The notes under the pieces are model-generated. The model made no database searches and was not told the origin of the DNA. It was given only the letters and a program-made list of their open reading frames with translations. Below, one piece after another: positions 26,485-34,704 of a stretch of 58,927 bases of DNA. The position numbers were made by a program, and so were the translations under genes. Every line of letters starts with the position of its first letter. The stretch's first letter is position 1. Source of the stretch: Candidatus Blackburnbacteria bacterium RIFCSPLOWO2_01_FULL_40_20 (GTDB lineage: Bacteria; Patescibacteriota; Microgenomatia; UBA8517; UBA10165); assembly GCA_001816475.1 (NCBI GenBank), contig MHCC01000026.1, positions 1-58,927 of the forward strand, written 5' to 3'.

Positions 26485-26572
26485 AATTTGAAATGAATTT
26501 GAAAATTTAAATTTTTAAACATTTTGATTTGATCGGAATTGATTGAAAATTAAAAATTGTAAATTGAAAATT
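26485..26572. repeat. AT-rich heptad-type spacer, CAATTTT class (RNase J leader)
   Basis: Directly after the glycosylase stop codon the minus strand reads CAATTTA, CAATTTT, TAATTTT, CAATCAA in 7-nt register, then AT-rich sequence up to the RNase J ATG. Pairing between arms is weaker than in the 17835-17970 copy. Confidence 0.5.
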
Positions 26573-27197
26573 AGAGTAGTTTCATTTGTTCTCCACTATT
26601 ATCCTCTTTTTTATTCTCTTCTTCCAGCTCTTTAATCACTTCTGGAATAATTTTAAAATCCTCTCGGATTTGCTGCATTATTGCACCAGCCCTTAACGCT
26701 GCGGCAGGATGGTACATTGGTATTATTACCATCTCGCGGCCGTGCCAGGATATTTTTCTTGGCTTGCCATGTACTTGGGAAATCTTAACGTTTGGTAAAA
26801 ACTTACCCATAGAAAAACGCCCTAGAGTTACAATTATTTTTGGATCGATTATCTCAATTTCGCGATCAACATATGGCCTGAAGGCCTCTATCTCCTCTGG
26901 TAACGGGTCGCGGTTCTCCGGGGGGCGGAAACGAACAATATTTGAGATATAAACATCCTCACGCTTCAAATTAACACTCTGCAAAAGATTGTCCAACAAT
27001 TTTCCTGCTTGCCCAACAAACGGCCTGCCAAGCCTGTCTTCATTAAATCCTGGCCCCTCACCTATAAAATAAACTTTTGTGTTGGGATTTCCTTCCCCGA
27101 AAACAAGTTGTGTGGCCCCTGCTCTAAGAGGAAGGGAATTATCTCCCTGCATCTCTTTTTTTAACTTTTCAAGTTCTTCCCTTTTATTTATACTCAT
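26571..27197 (-). CDS. Family 4-like uracil-DNA glycosylase lacking Fe-S cysteines
   Basis: Removes uracil from DNA. 208 aa with motif A GEGPGFNEDRLGRPFVG, YISNIVRFRPPENRDP, the strand KIIVTLGRFSMG and motif HPAAAL. Family 4 and 5 enzymes normally bind a 4Fe-4S cluster through four Cys, with a pair near the N-terminus and one in the NxxxCRPPxNR block. Here those places are DNSLPLRAGAT and VRFRPPENR, with no cysteines. The start ATG overlaps the YfcE stop (ATGA). An unusual charged tail follows the catalytic core (EVIKELEEENKKEDN). Confidence 0.85.
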   Translation of the reverse strand: MSINKREELEKLKKEMQGDNSLPLRAGATQLVFGEGNPNTKVYFIGEGPGFNEDRLGRPFVGQAGKLLDNLLQSVNLKREDVYISNIVRFRPPENRDPLPEEIEAFRPYVDREIEIIDPKIIVTLGRFSMGKFLPNVKISQVHGKPRKISWHGREMVIIPMYHPAAALRAGAIMQQIREDFKIIPEVIKELEEENKKEDNSGEQMKLL

Positions 27198-27685
27198 ACT
27201 TTAACATCAATGAATTGTACATTATCGAGTTTCGTGTCGTAAACAACAAAACTTGGCTGGTCTGTTCTTGCCAGTGCACCTGGATTCACCAATCTAGTTT
27301 TACCAGCCCACGAGCCCTTGCTCTTGTGTGTATGTCCGTAAAAAATAATGCCCCTTTCATGTTCTGTGTCTTTATCTATATCTTTTATCCTATCAGGAAA
27401 ATGGCATACACCTATCTTTTTTCCATCAAGTTCAAACTCTAAAAAATCTTCGTCGCTTTTTTCGCAAAATTCGCGAACTGCATCAACCATTTGTGGGCTA
27501 ATGTCTGCATTTCCCAATACTCCATACAGTGGAATGCCGAATGAGGCTACTGTTTTTATAGCTAAGGTATTGTCCCAATCTCCACAATGAACAATCGCTC
27601 CAGCTTTAATTTCCTTCGCGAATCTCAAAACGTGCTTTATTCGTTCTATGTTGCCGTGGGTGTCGGAAATAACAACAACTCTCAT
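27194..27685 (-). CDS. YfcE/MJ0936-type metallophosphoesterase
   Basis: 163 aa from ATG 27685 (MRVVVISDTHG). Two in-frame ATGs further up (27700, 27718) are possible; the latter lies right after the Lon-like stop. Motifs are SDTHGN, HCGDWDN, GVLGNADIS, FYGHTHKS and VNPGAL, all metal-binding blocks of class III phosphodiesterases acting on phosphodiesters or cyclic nucleotides. A short insert RIKDIDKDTEHERG comes from a (GATANA) hexamer tract also seen in other genes here. It overlaps the glycosylase start by 4 bp. Confidence 0.87.
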   Translation of the reverse strand: MRVVVISDTHGNIERIKHVLRFAKEIKAGAIVHCGDWDNTLAIKTVASFGIPLYGVLGNADISPQMVDAVREFCEKSDEDFLEFELDGKKIGVCHFPDRIKDIDKDTEHERGIIFYGHTHKSKGSWAGKTRLVNPGALARTDQPSFVVYDTKLDNVQFIDVKV

Positions 27686-27718
27686 AGAAAAATACGACAT
27701 ATGTTGTTCGTCGTGCAT

Positions 27719-28762
27719 CTATCTTGGCAGATACTGCTTTATATTCTGATCAGTTAAGTGAATACCAGTCAATTTTCCCTCAACCACTTCTCTTGCAACT
27801 TTTCTAACAATTCCATCAATTGTCCGCTCCAGTGTTCTCATTCCCGCGTCAAACCCCAACGGCCGAACAATATTGATCCAAACATTGTCGTCTAATATAA
27901 CCGCTTCTTTCGGCAAACCAGACTGGGCAATTACTTTGGGCAACATATAGTTTTTACCAATATTAATTTTTTGATCATCGGTGTATGAAGGCATATGAAT
28001 TACCTCTAGCCTGTCCAAGACTGCGGTTGCAATATTGGTCGTGTTGTTTCCTGTTGTAATAAACAAAACCTCGGACAAATCAAAGGGATAATCGATATAA
28101 TGATCGACAAAGTTAACGTTTTGCTCTGGATCCAAAAGCTCAACTAATACTCCCATGATTGTAGCCCTCTTTTCCTCGTCAACTCGATCAATCTCGTCAA
28201 GTAGGATTACCGGATTTTTTACGTTTACACTTTTAAGAGCCTTCATAACTCTGCCGGGCTCTGCCTCAGGAACAACTTTTGATTGCCCTCTTAGCTCTTG
28301 TGGATCACCCATCCCCCCGAAGGGTATTCTGTAAAACTTTTTGCCGAGTGCCTCGGCAACCGAGTACGCAACTGTTGTTTTTCCAGTACCTGCCAAACCT
28401 ACGAATGAGAGTATAGGAGACTTTGTCCGATTTCCTTTTTCTTTATTGAGTTTAATTACTGAAATAAACTCTAAAATTCTGTCTTTCATGTCTTCAAGTC
28501 CAAAGTGGTTTTTGTCTAAGATTTTTTTGGCATATTCCAAATCTAAAATGTCGTCTCCCGGCTTTGTCCAAGGCAAAGAAACTGTCCAGTCAATATAGTT
28601 TGCCGTTCTGTCAAGCTCTTCAAAGGCAAGTGGGGTGCCAACAATTCGCTCCAGCCTCTCAAGGCGAACAATTAACCTGCCTTTAAGTTCGGGCGGTAAA
28701 CTAACACCGTTTACCTGCTCTCGAAGATTTGAAATAATTTTTAAAGTATCTTGTCCTTCCAT
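27719..28762 (-). CDS. Lon-family AAA+ ATPase module without protease domain
   Basis: 347 aa. The sequence aligns with the central part of LonA: YIDWTVSLPW and KKILDKNHFGLEDMKDRI, then Walker A GLAGTGKTT, PFGGMGDPQELRG, Walker B ILLDEIDRV, LDPEQNVNFVDHYIDYPFDLS, sensor 1 ITTGNNT and sensor 2 GMRTLER. It stops after the alpha-helical subdomain (KVAREVVEGKLTGIHL). The LAN N-terminal domain and the Ser/Lys protease domain are both absent, and no separate protease gene is adjacent. The ATPase looks intact, so an unfoldase or remodelling role is likely. It starts 5 nt after the VTT gene. Confidence 0.85.
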   Translation of the reverse strand: MEGQDTLKIISNLREQVNGVSLPPELKGRLIVRLERLERIVGTPLAFEELDRTANYIDWTVSLPWTKPGDDILDLEYAKKILDKNHFGLEDMKDRILEFISVIKLNKEKGNRTKSPILSFVGLAGTGKTTVAYSVAEALGKKFYRIPFGGMGDPQELRGQSKVVPEAEPGRVMKALKSVNVKNPVILLDEIDRVDEEKRATIMGVLVELLDPEQNVNFVDHYIDYPFDLSEVLFITTGNNTTNIATAVLDRLEVIHMPSYTDDQKINIGKNYMLPKVIAQSGLPKEAVILDDNVWINIVRPLGFDAGMRTLERTIDGIVRKVAREVVEGKLTGIHLTDQNIKQYLPR

Positions 28763-28767
28763 ATTGA

Positions 28768-29430
28768 CTATCCAATTATTTCACTTTTGCGCCTAAACTT
28801 TCGAGTTGCCAAAAGTGGAACAACAAAAAGCCCTGAAAATATAAAACCAATAATGAACGTTAGCGCCATAAATTCCAAAGAACTTTTAACTCGCAGTGAG
28901 AGTAAATACCACAGTATGGTTCCTGGAATCATTGCAAGCGAGGAAACTATAAAATAAGGCGTGAATCTAATCGATGTTAGTCCTAACGCATAAGAAACAA
29001 GCTCGTGAATTCCGCCTTGAAACATTCTTATAAAAAATAAAGTTAATAGTCCTGTATGGCGCACCAAATCATCCATCTTTTCAATATTTTTCTCGCCCAC
29101 CAAACTACCCACAACAGATTTTCCCCAAATTCGCGCAATCCAAAAGTTGGTAACAGTTGCCAAGAAACCAGCAGCGGCTGCATAAAATACGACCGTGCTG
29201 CCAAAGATATAATATCCCACAAGAAGTAAAGGGCTACCACTTAATGGAGCTAAAATATATGAAACCAGCATAAAAACAATAAATACAAAAGGTCCTAACT
29301 TGCCTGTTCCAAGAATCAACTCTCGAAGTTTATCCTCAGGTATTGCTCTACTTAAAAAAAATATTAAAACAAAAAGAGTAATCGTTAGTGCAACAGAAAG
29401 ATTGTGGTTGTCTCTTAACTTAGAAATCAT
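28768..29430 (-). CDS. VTT/DedA-like (TVP38/TMEM64) membrane protein
   Basis: 220 aa from ATG 29430; a GTG at 29445 in the same frame is an alternative. About six hydrophobic segments. The family core GSPLLLVGYYIFGSTVVFYAAAAG, with ATVTNFWIARIWG and FFIRMFQGGIHELVSYALGLT, is the usual reentrant-loop region. Family members scramble or transport lipids such as undecaprenyl phosphate or phosphatidylethanolamine; the substrate here is unknown. An extended -10 TGG-TATAAT lies at 29465-29473. Confidence 0.85.
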   Translation of the reverse strand: MISKLRDNHNLSVALTITLFVLIFFLSRAIPEDKLRELILGTGKLGPFVFIVFMLVSYILAPLSGSPLLLVGYYIFGSTVVFYAAAAGFLATVTNFWIARIWGKSVVGSLVGEKNIEKMDDLVRHTGLLTLFFIRMFQGGIHELVSYALGLTSIRFTPYFIVSSLAMIPGTILWYLLSLRVKSSLEFMALTFIIGFIFSGLFVVPLLATRKFRRKSEIIG

Positions 29431-29464
29431 CTTCAAACAGGGCACTTACCCTTACCTGTACAAA

Positions 29465-29473
29465 ATTATACCA
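29465..29473 (-). promoter_or_regulatory. Extended -10 promoter upstream of the VTT gene
   Basis: TGG-TATAAT on the minus strand, in the 94-bp spacer after pnp. It would start a transcript near 29458 covering the VTT, Lon-like, YfcE and glycosylase genes. Confidence 0.6.
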
Positions 29474-29524
29474 AGGAAAATATAAAATTAGTGAAGTAGT
29501 TTTTGGAGAACGTTTGATGTGCCT

Positions 29525-31765
29525 CTACCTACCAAATCGGGACTTTTGTTCTCGTGTCATGAAGCGGCTTGCTGGAAAGTGAGGGCCACCACTCTCTCCT
29601 TGTCCTCGCCTTCCGCCGGAATCTCTTCGTCTACTGTCGCCACGTCCTCCAAATCTTCTTTCACCAAACTCTTGTTCTCCTCTTGGTTCTCTTGGCTCTC
29701 TTTTTTTGCCACCTTCAATCATGGTCAAGTTAAGTCTTCCCAAATCATCTTTTTGTTTTACCCAAACTTTAACTTTGTCTCCCAACTTAACAATATCTTG
29801 GGGATCTTTAACAAACTCTTCTGCCATGTCTGAAACATGCACCAACCCTTCTTTTCCTGGCAAAATTTCAACAAATGCACCAAATGGTTGGATTCTTTTA
29901 ACTGTACCCTCGTAAAGCTCCCCGGGGATAACTTCTTTAACAATACCTTCAACAGTTTTAACAGCTTTTTCTACTGAATCCTGATCAATCCCTGAAACTG
30001 TTACCGATCCATCATCCTCAACATCAATTTGCACACCAGTCTCGGCCATTATTTTTTTAATTATTTTTCCTCCTGGGCCGATTATTTCTCCAATTCTCTC
30101 AACTGGAACCTTTATTACAACAATTTTTGGCGCATATTCAGAAATCTTTGCACGAGACTCACCAATCACCTCAAGCATCTTTCCTAAAATAAATGCTCTG
30201 CCCTCTTGGGCTTGTTTTAGAGCTTTTTCTAAAATTTCCAAAGTTAGCTTATCTGTTTTTACGTCAAGTTGCATTGCTGTTACACCTACTGAGGTTCCAG
30301 TTACCTTAAAGTCCATATCTCCCATCCCATCCTCAATTCCCGTAATGTCAGATAAAATTGCTACATTTTCATCGCTGATTATCAACCCCATTGCAATTCC
30401 GGAAACAGGTGCAGTAATAGGAACTCCGGCGTCCATCAAAGACATCGTTGATCCGCATGTTGAAGCCATGCTAGTCGAGCCATTAGACGACATTACTTCT
30501 GACACTACCCTTATTGTGTAAGGAAACTTGTCTTCACCTGGAACAACTGGCAAAAGTGCTCGCTCGGCTAGTGCTCCGTGTCCAATCTCGCGCCGGGACG
30601 GAGATCCGACTCTTCCAGTTTCGCCTGACGAATAAGGCGGCATAGAGTACTGATGCATATATCGTTTTGACTCCTCACCCGAGGCCGATTCTATAAGTTG
30701 TTCCATGCTTGGAGAACCTAGGGTTGTCGCAGAAAGTGCTTGTGTTTGACCTCTTGTGAAGATTGCAGAACCGTGAGTTCTTGGTAGAACTCCAACTTCT
30801 CCTGTAATTTCTCTTATTTGGTCGTGTTTTCTACCGTCAAGTCTTTTTCCGGAAAGCATCAAAGCTCTGACTCTCTTTTTCATAACTTCTTCAAAGGCTG
30901 AGGACACCAGTGAAGCTTTCTGGTCACCTACTTCTGCAATTATCGCCTGCCTAATTTCTGAAGTGTTGGCCGCCCCTTCTTTGGAAGCATTGTTCCGGCT
31001 AAATTCAAGAATTTGCTCTCCAAATTTTTTGTCAATTAAAGACACTAATTCTGAATCTTCTTGAACTTCAAACGTTTCTTTCTCTTTTCCTACCTTCTTG
31101 GCAAGTTCTTCAATTCCAGAAATAATTTTTTGCGCTTCTTTTTGGCCAAATGTAATTGCGCCAAGTATCTTTTCTTCTGGTACTTGTTGAGCCCCTGCTT
31201 CAAGCATCAAAACATTTTCTCCTTTAACAGTTAAAACTAGCTCAAGCTCTGAAAAATCAAGTTCAGTTGAGGTTGGATTTGCAAAAAAGTCACCATTCTT
31301 TGCTCCAATTTTCAATGATCCAACTGGACCGTTCCAAGGAATATTTGATGTTGCGATAGCTGCTGATGCAGCAACCATAGAAAGTATTGCTGCATCATTT
31401 TCTGCGTCAACTGACAAAACTGTTGCTATAACTTGAACATCCTTTTTGTAACCTTTGGGGAATAGTGGTCTGATTGATCGATCAATTAGCCGTGCAGAAA
31501 GTATTTCTTCGTCGGATGGTCTACCTTCTCTTTTTACCCAACGACTTCCTTTAATTTTTCCTCCTGCATAAAGTCTTTCCATATAGTCAACAGTAAGAGG
31601 GAAATAATCTAAGTCTTGCTTTAATGGAGCACTAACTACAGTTACTAAAACCATCGTATCGCCATATCGCGCAACGATTGCGGAGTTTGCCTGTTGTGCA
31701 AGTCGACCGTGCTCTAAAGAAAGCGTGCGACTACCAATTTCAATTTCTTGACTAAGTATTTTCAT
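29525..31765 (-). CDS. pnp: Polyribonucleotide nucleotidyltransferase (PNPase)
   Basis: Phosphorolytic 3'-5' exoribonuclease. 746 aa: two RNase PH domains (LDYFPLTVDYMERLYAGGKIKG region first, then the catalytic second domain with RTHGSAIFTRGQTQ, GDMDFKVTGT and IGHGALAERAL), a KH domain (IGEIIGPGGKIIKKI) and an S1 domain. It ends with an Arg/Gly-rich tail (FGERRFGGRGDSRRRD). With RNase J it forms the RNA-decay set of this window. The spacer to rpsO consists entirely of a GAGCATA-class heptad palindrome. Confidence 0.97.
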   Translation of the reverse strand: MKILSQEIEIGSRTLSLEHGRLAQQANSAIVARYGDTMVLVTVVSAPLKQDLDYFPLTVDYMERLYAGGKIKGSRWVKREGRPSDEEILSARLIDRSIRPLFPKGYKKDVQVIATVLSVDAENDAAILSMVAASAAIATSNIPWNGPVGSLKIGAKNGDFFANPTSTELDFSELELVLTVKGENVLMLEAGAQQVPEEKILGAITFGQKEAQKIISGIEELAKKVGKEKETFEVQEDSELVSLIDKKFGEQILEFSRNNASKEGAANTSEIRQAIIAEVGDQKASLVSSAFEEVMKKRVRALMLSGKRLDGRKHDQIREITGEVGVLPRTHGSAIFTRGQTQALSATTLGSPSMEQLIESASGEESKRYMHQYSMPPYSSGETGRVGSPSRREIGHGALAERALLPVVPGEDKFPYTIRVVSEVMSSNGSTSMASTCGSTMSLMDAGVPITAPVSGIAMGLIISDENVAILSDITGIEDGMGDMDFKVTGTSVGVTAMQLDVKTDKLTLEILEKALKQAQEGRAFILGKMLEVIGESRAKISEYAPKIVVIKVPVERIGEIIGPGGKIIKKIMAETGVQIDVEDDGSVTVSGIDQDSVEKAVKTVEGIVKEVIPGELYEGTVKRIQPFGAFVEILPGKEGLVHVSDMAEEFVKDPQDIVKLGDKVKVWVKQKDDLGRLNLTMIEGGKKREPREPRGEQEFGERRFGGRGDSRRRDSGGRRGQGESGGPHFPASRFMTREQKSRFGR

Positions 31766-31780
31766 AAAAATAGAATTTCA

Positions 31781-31866
31781 AGCTTAGAGTCTAGAACAGA
31801 GGAAAAAGGAGCAATGAAGTTTCTTTATTTTCAACCTATGCTCTTTGCTCTATGTTCTTTGCTCTT
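31781..31866. repeat. Heptad-repeat palindrome, GAGCATA class (rpsO-pnp spacer)
   Basis: On the minus strand it starts at the rpsO stop codon with GAGCAAA-GAACATA-GAGCAAA-GAGCATA-GG, a loop, then GTTCTAGACTCTAAGCT, ending 15 nt before the pnp ATG. Confidence 0.75.
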
Positions 31867-32134
31867 ATTTTGAGAGTCCCAATCTTCCTATTAATTCAGC
31901 ATAACGCTTTTCGTCTTTTCTCTGCAAGTAGGCTAAAAGCCTTCTTCTTTTTGCAACCATAGACAAAAGTCCACGTCGAGAGTGAGAATCTTTCTTATGT
32001 TCTTGTAGATGTTTTGCAAGGCGGTTTATTTGTTCTGTAAGAAGAGCAACCTGAACCTCGGGACTACCTGTGTCTCCCGAACCTTGAGAAAACTTCTCAA
32101 TTATTTTTTTCTTGTCCTGTGTGGCTAATGCCAT
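31865..32134 (-). CDS. rpsO: 30S ribosomal protein S15
   Basis: Primary 16S central-domain binder. 89 aa, the standard length, with the conserved [20 protein letters not shown] and [25 protein letters not shown]. The ATG at 32134 is chosen over a TTG at 32158 because it gives the family N-terminus. It precedes pnp as in many bacteria. Its stop codon is the first base triplet of the heptad palindrome. Confidence 0.97.
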   Translation of the reverse strand: MALATQDKKKIIEKFSQGSGDTGSPEVQVALLTEQINRLAKHLQEHKKDSHSRRGLLSMVAKRRRLLAYLQRKDEKRYAELIGRLGLSK

Positions 32135-32242
32135 ATTGCGTCGTGTTATTCCAAGCAAGTCTTTTAGGACATTTAGGATAAGCCTAGGATCACACCAAAA
32201 GTTATTGTATCACAAAAGACTTCTTTAAATCCACTCGATCTT

Positions 32243-33088
32243 TTACAAAATCGTTGTGTCTTTAAATTTAGGTTCCAAATTCTGAGGATTATTTTGTTGG
32301 TCTACTTGTCGAGACCTTTGGTTTGACTTAAATGTTTGCTCAATAATTTGTCCCCGTTTTGCTCCGTTTTCCAAAAGCTTTGCTGCCAAGGCGAAAGTGT
32401 TTGCTCCAACCCCCACAACTGTAAAGTTTTTACTTCCTGCCTCAAGCCCTAAAAATAAGTTTGTTGAAATATCCTGGTTTTGCGGAAGCTTGAGTTGATC
32501 GATAATTTGATAAACCACTTCAGACGTTGAAGTTGATTTAACATCTATCAATTCAACCGATTTTGGCCACCCTGCAAGTGGTTTGTTGCCAACGAGAGTC
32601 AAATTTTGTCTTGCTTGCCCTTCCAGGATATCCTTTATTAACGTTTGAGAAAATGCACCAAGATCATTAGGATAATTTGCGCCAATTATAATTACTAAAT
32701 CTGAGGCAACACCAGCATAAGAAGCAGTTATTTGATTTTGGGTCGGTGTGTCAAATCCTGGTTTAGGAATAATAGTTAGGGCAAAAACGTTATTTTCAAT
32801 GTTGTAGGAAACTCTCTCAATATTTTCTGCCGGGTATTCAGCAAATGAGATAACCATATTTTTGTCGCCAGCATCTGCTCGTACCTGATTAACGCCTACC
32901 AACCTTGAAAACTCAACGGTCATTGGGGATGGACAAGATACGGCAACGGGGAAATTGCTAGCTTTTAAGGAAAGCATCAAAGCAAGACCTGAGGCAACCT
33001 CGTCAGTCGAGGGGTTATCAGGCAAAACAATAAGTGCAGACTTTGCACTCGTTAGTATTTGTTGAAATCTTGAAATATCAGCGACCAT
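32243..33088 (-). CDS. DHH-family (NrnA-like) protein with degenerate active site
   Basis: 281 aa. The layout follows NrnA/DHH phosphoesterases: an N-terminal strand ALIVLPDNPSTDEVASGLAL where active members have HxNPDGDAxGSxxAL, a middle strand ASDLVIIIGANYPNDLG where active members have VDxxD, and SEVVYQIIDQL like the usual SEVLY helix. Metal-binding Asp/His residues are largely missing, and no C-terminal DHHA1 GG motif is evident apart from VVGVGANTF. It is probably a catalytically dead, binding-type protein. Its position between infB and rpsO is where rbfA/truB/nrnA genes lie in other bacteria. Confidence 0.65.
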   Translation of the reverse strand: MVADISRFQQILTSAKSALIVLPDNPSTDEVASGLALMLSLKASNFPVAVSCPSPMTVEFSRLVGVNQVRADAGDKNMVISFAEYPAENIERVSYNIENNVFALTIIPKPGFDTPTQNQITASYAGVASDLVIIIGANYPNDLGAFSQTLIKDILEGQARQNLTLVGNKPLAGWPKSVELIDVKSTSTSEVVYQIIDQLKLPQNQDISTNLFLGLEAGSKNFTVVGVGANTFALAAKLLENGAKRGQIIEQTFKSNQRSRQVDQQNNPQNLEPKFKDTTIL

Positions 33089-33094
33089 AAAATA

Positions 33095-33179
33095 TAGAGC
33101 TTAGAACAAAGAGCTAAGAGCTTAGAAAAACAAGTAAATTACTTCGACAAAATACCAATGCTCTTTGTTGTATGCTCTA
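33095..33179. repeat. Heptad-repeat palindrome, GAGCATA class (DHH gene leader)
   Basis: Minus-strand arms TAGAGCATACAACAAAGAGC and TTAGCTC-TTTGTTC-TAAGCTC around an AAGTAAATTACTT palindromic loop. It ends 6 nt before the ATG at 33088. Confidence 0.75.
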
Positions 33180-33213
33180 ACTATGAGGCAGTTGCAGGCG
33201 TGGAACGTGCGCC

Positions 33214-34686
33214 TTAGGCGCTTTGACGTTCTTGAAATGATTCTATCACATCCTTAACTTGAAAATCAAACTGCGGCTCAAACAACATTCCAAATTCTTC
33301 TCCGCCAACCACCTTATCAACTTCTTCCTTTTGCTTTTTTAAAGAAATTAAGCGTATATTTCCAAGTACCTTTTCTCCTCTAATCAACCTTAGCCTATCT
33401 GACTTTGCAATCCTTCCTTCAACCAGCTTACATCCTGCAATCCTTAGTTTGTCGTGTGGAAAATGAGCAATTATTTCAGCTTTCCCGAGTATCTTGTCTT
33501 TTGAATGTTCTATTTCTCCTTTGGCCATTTTATCCAAATCCTGCAGAAGTTCATAGATAATTCTATAGGTATAAATCTTTACATGCTCCCCTTCCGAGAG
33601 ACGCTCTATTTCTTTACCTGCCCTAACGTTAAACCCAATTATTGCCGCACCAGCTGTCGACGCGTTTAAAACATCAGATTCGCTAATATCTCCAACTGCG
33701 CAGTATAATATTCCTACATCCGGCGGTAGCTGACCCAAAATTGCTTCAAGGCTTCCAGACGAGTCTACTTTCAAGACAATCGGAAACCCTTCAACCTTCG
33801 GGATTATTGACCGAGGCTTCTCTTCTACAACAGCCTGTCCACTTTTTTCAACTCGTGAACCAACAGCTGGGATTCCGGAAAAACCAATTATTTCAACCGG
33901 CATTCCAGGCAATACTTTCGATACTGACTTTTCGAATTCATCAAAAAGTCCTCGAGCCTTACCTCTAACTTTGTCAGTATAAAGCTCATCACCCGACTTT
34001 ATAGAACCATTCTTGATCACCAAACTCGCAACAACTCCTTTTCTTCGATCGTGACGCGATTCAATCACATAAGCTTCAAGGCTGCCTTCTGGGTCACCTG
34101 AGACTTCGTTGACTTCAGCCATCAGAATAATCATCTCAAGAAGGTCTTCTACTCCCTGCCCTGTTTTTGCCGACACCTCAATAATAGGGACATCTCCTCC
34201 ATACCCTTCCAATAAAATCCCCTCGCTCATAAGTTGATTTTTTGCCCTTTCAATTTGAGCGGTGGGTAAGTCTACCTTAGTAATGGCTACTAAAAAAGGA
34301 GTTTGAGATTCATTTATATACTTTAAAGACTCTTTAGTTTGAGGCATCACGCCGTCGTCTGCGGCAACCACCAAAATTACAATGTCTGCAACTTTTGCTC
34401 CCCTTTCCCGCATTGCCTTGAAAGCCTCGTGTCCCGGAGTGTCAATAAAAGTTACTGTTTCGTTTTTGGGAGTTTTTACGCTCCATGCACCAATTGATTG
34501 TGTAATTCCACCTACTTCACGAGAGGCTACCGAAGTTTTTCGAATTCTATCAAGGAGTGTTGTTTTTCCATGGTCAACATGACCCAATACTGCTACGATC
34601 GGGGGCCTGCCCGCAACGCTCTCGCTTGCGAGGCGGGCGGGACGAGGTTTAATCTCACTTGTTGATTGTGAATTGTTATTTGCCAT
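33214..34686 (-). CDS. infB: Translation initiation factor IF-2, short form
   Basis: Brings fMet-tRNA to the 30S subunit. 490 aa. The long N-terminal region of E. coli IF2 is absent. The protein begins with about 28 disordered residues, then the G domain with [18 protein letters not shown] and TKVD, followed by domains II, III and C-terminal C2. The stop codon sits in a GCGCC-TAA-GGCGC hairpin (around 33209-33222). It follows nusA after 18 nt. Confidence 0.96.
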   Translation of the reverse strand: MANNNSQSTSEIKPRPARLASESVAGRPPIVAVLGHVDHGKTTLLDRIRKTSVASREVGGITQSIGAWSVKTPKNETVTFIDTPGHEAFKAMRERGAKVADIVILVVAADDGVMPQTKESLKYINESQTPFLVAITKVDLPTAQIERAKNQLMSEGILLEGYGGDVPIIEVSAKTGQGVEDLLEMIILMAEVNEVSGDPEGSLEAYVIESRHDRRKGVVASLVIKNGSIKSGDELYTDKVRGKARGLFDEFEKSVSKVLPGMPVEIIGFSGIPAVGSRVEKSGQAVVEEKPRSIIPKVEGFPIVLKVDSSGSLEAILGQLPPDVGILYCAVGDISESDVLNASTAGAAIIGFNVRAGKEIERLSEGEHVKIYTYRIIYELLQDLDKMAKGEIEHSKDKILGKAEIIAHFPHDKLRIAGCKLVEGRIAKSDRLRLIRGEKVLGNIRLISLKKQKEEVDKVVGGEEFGMLFEPQFDFQVKDVIESFQERQSA

Positions 34687-34704
34687 TTGTTTTCGGACGA
34701 ATTA

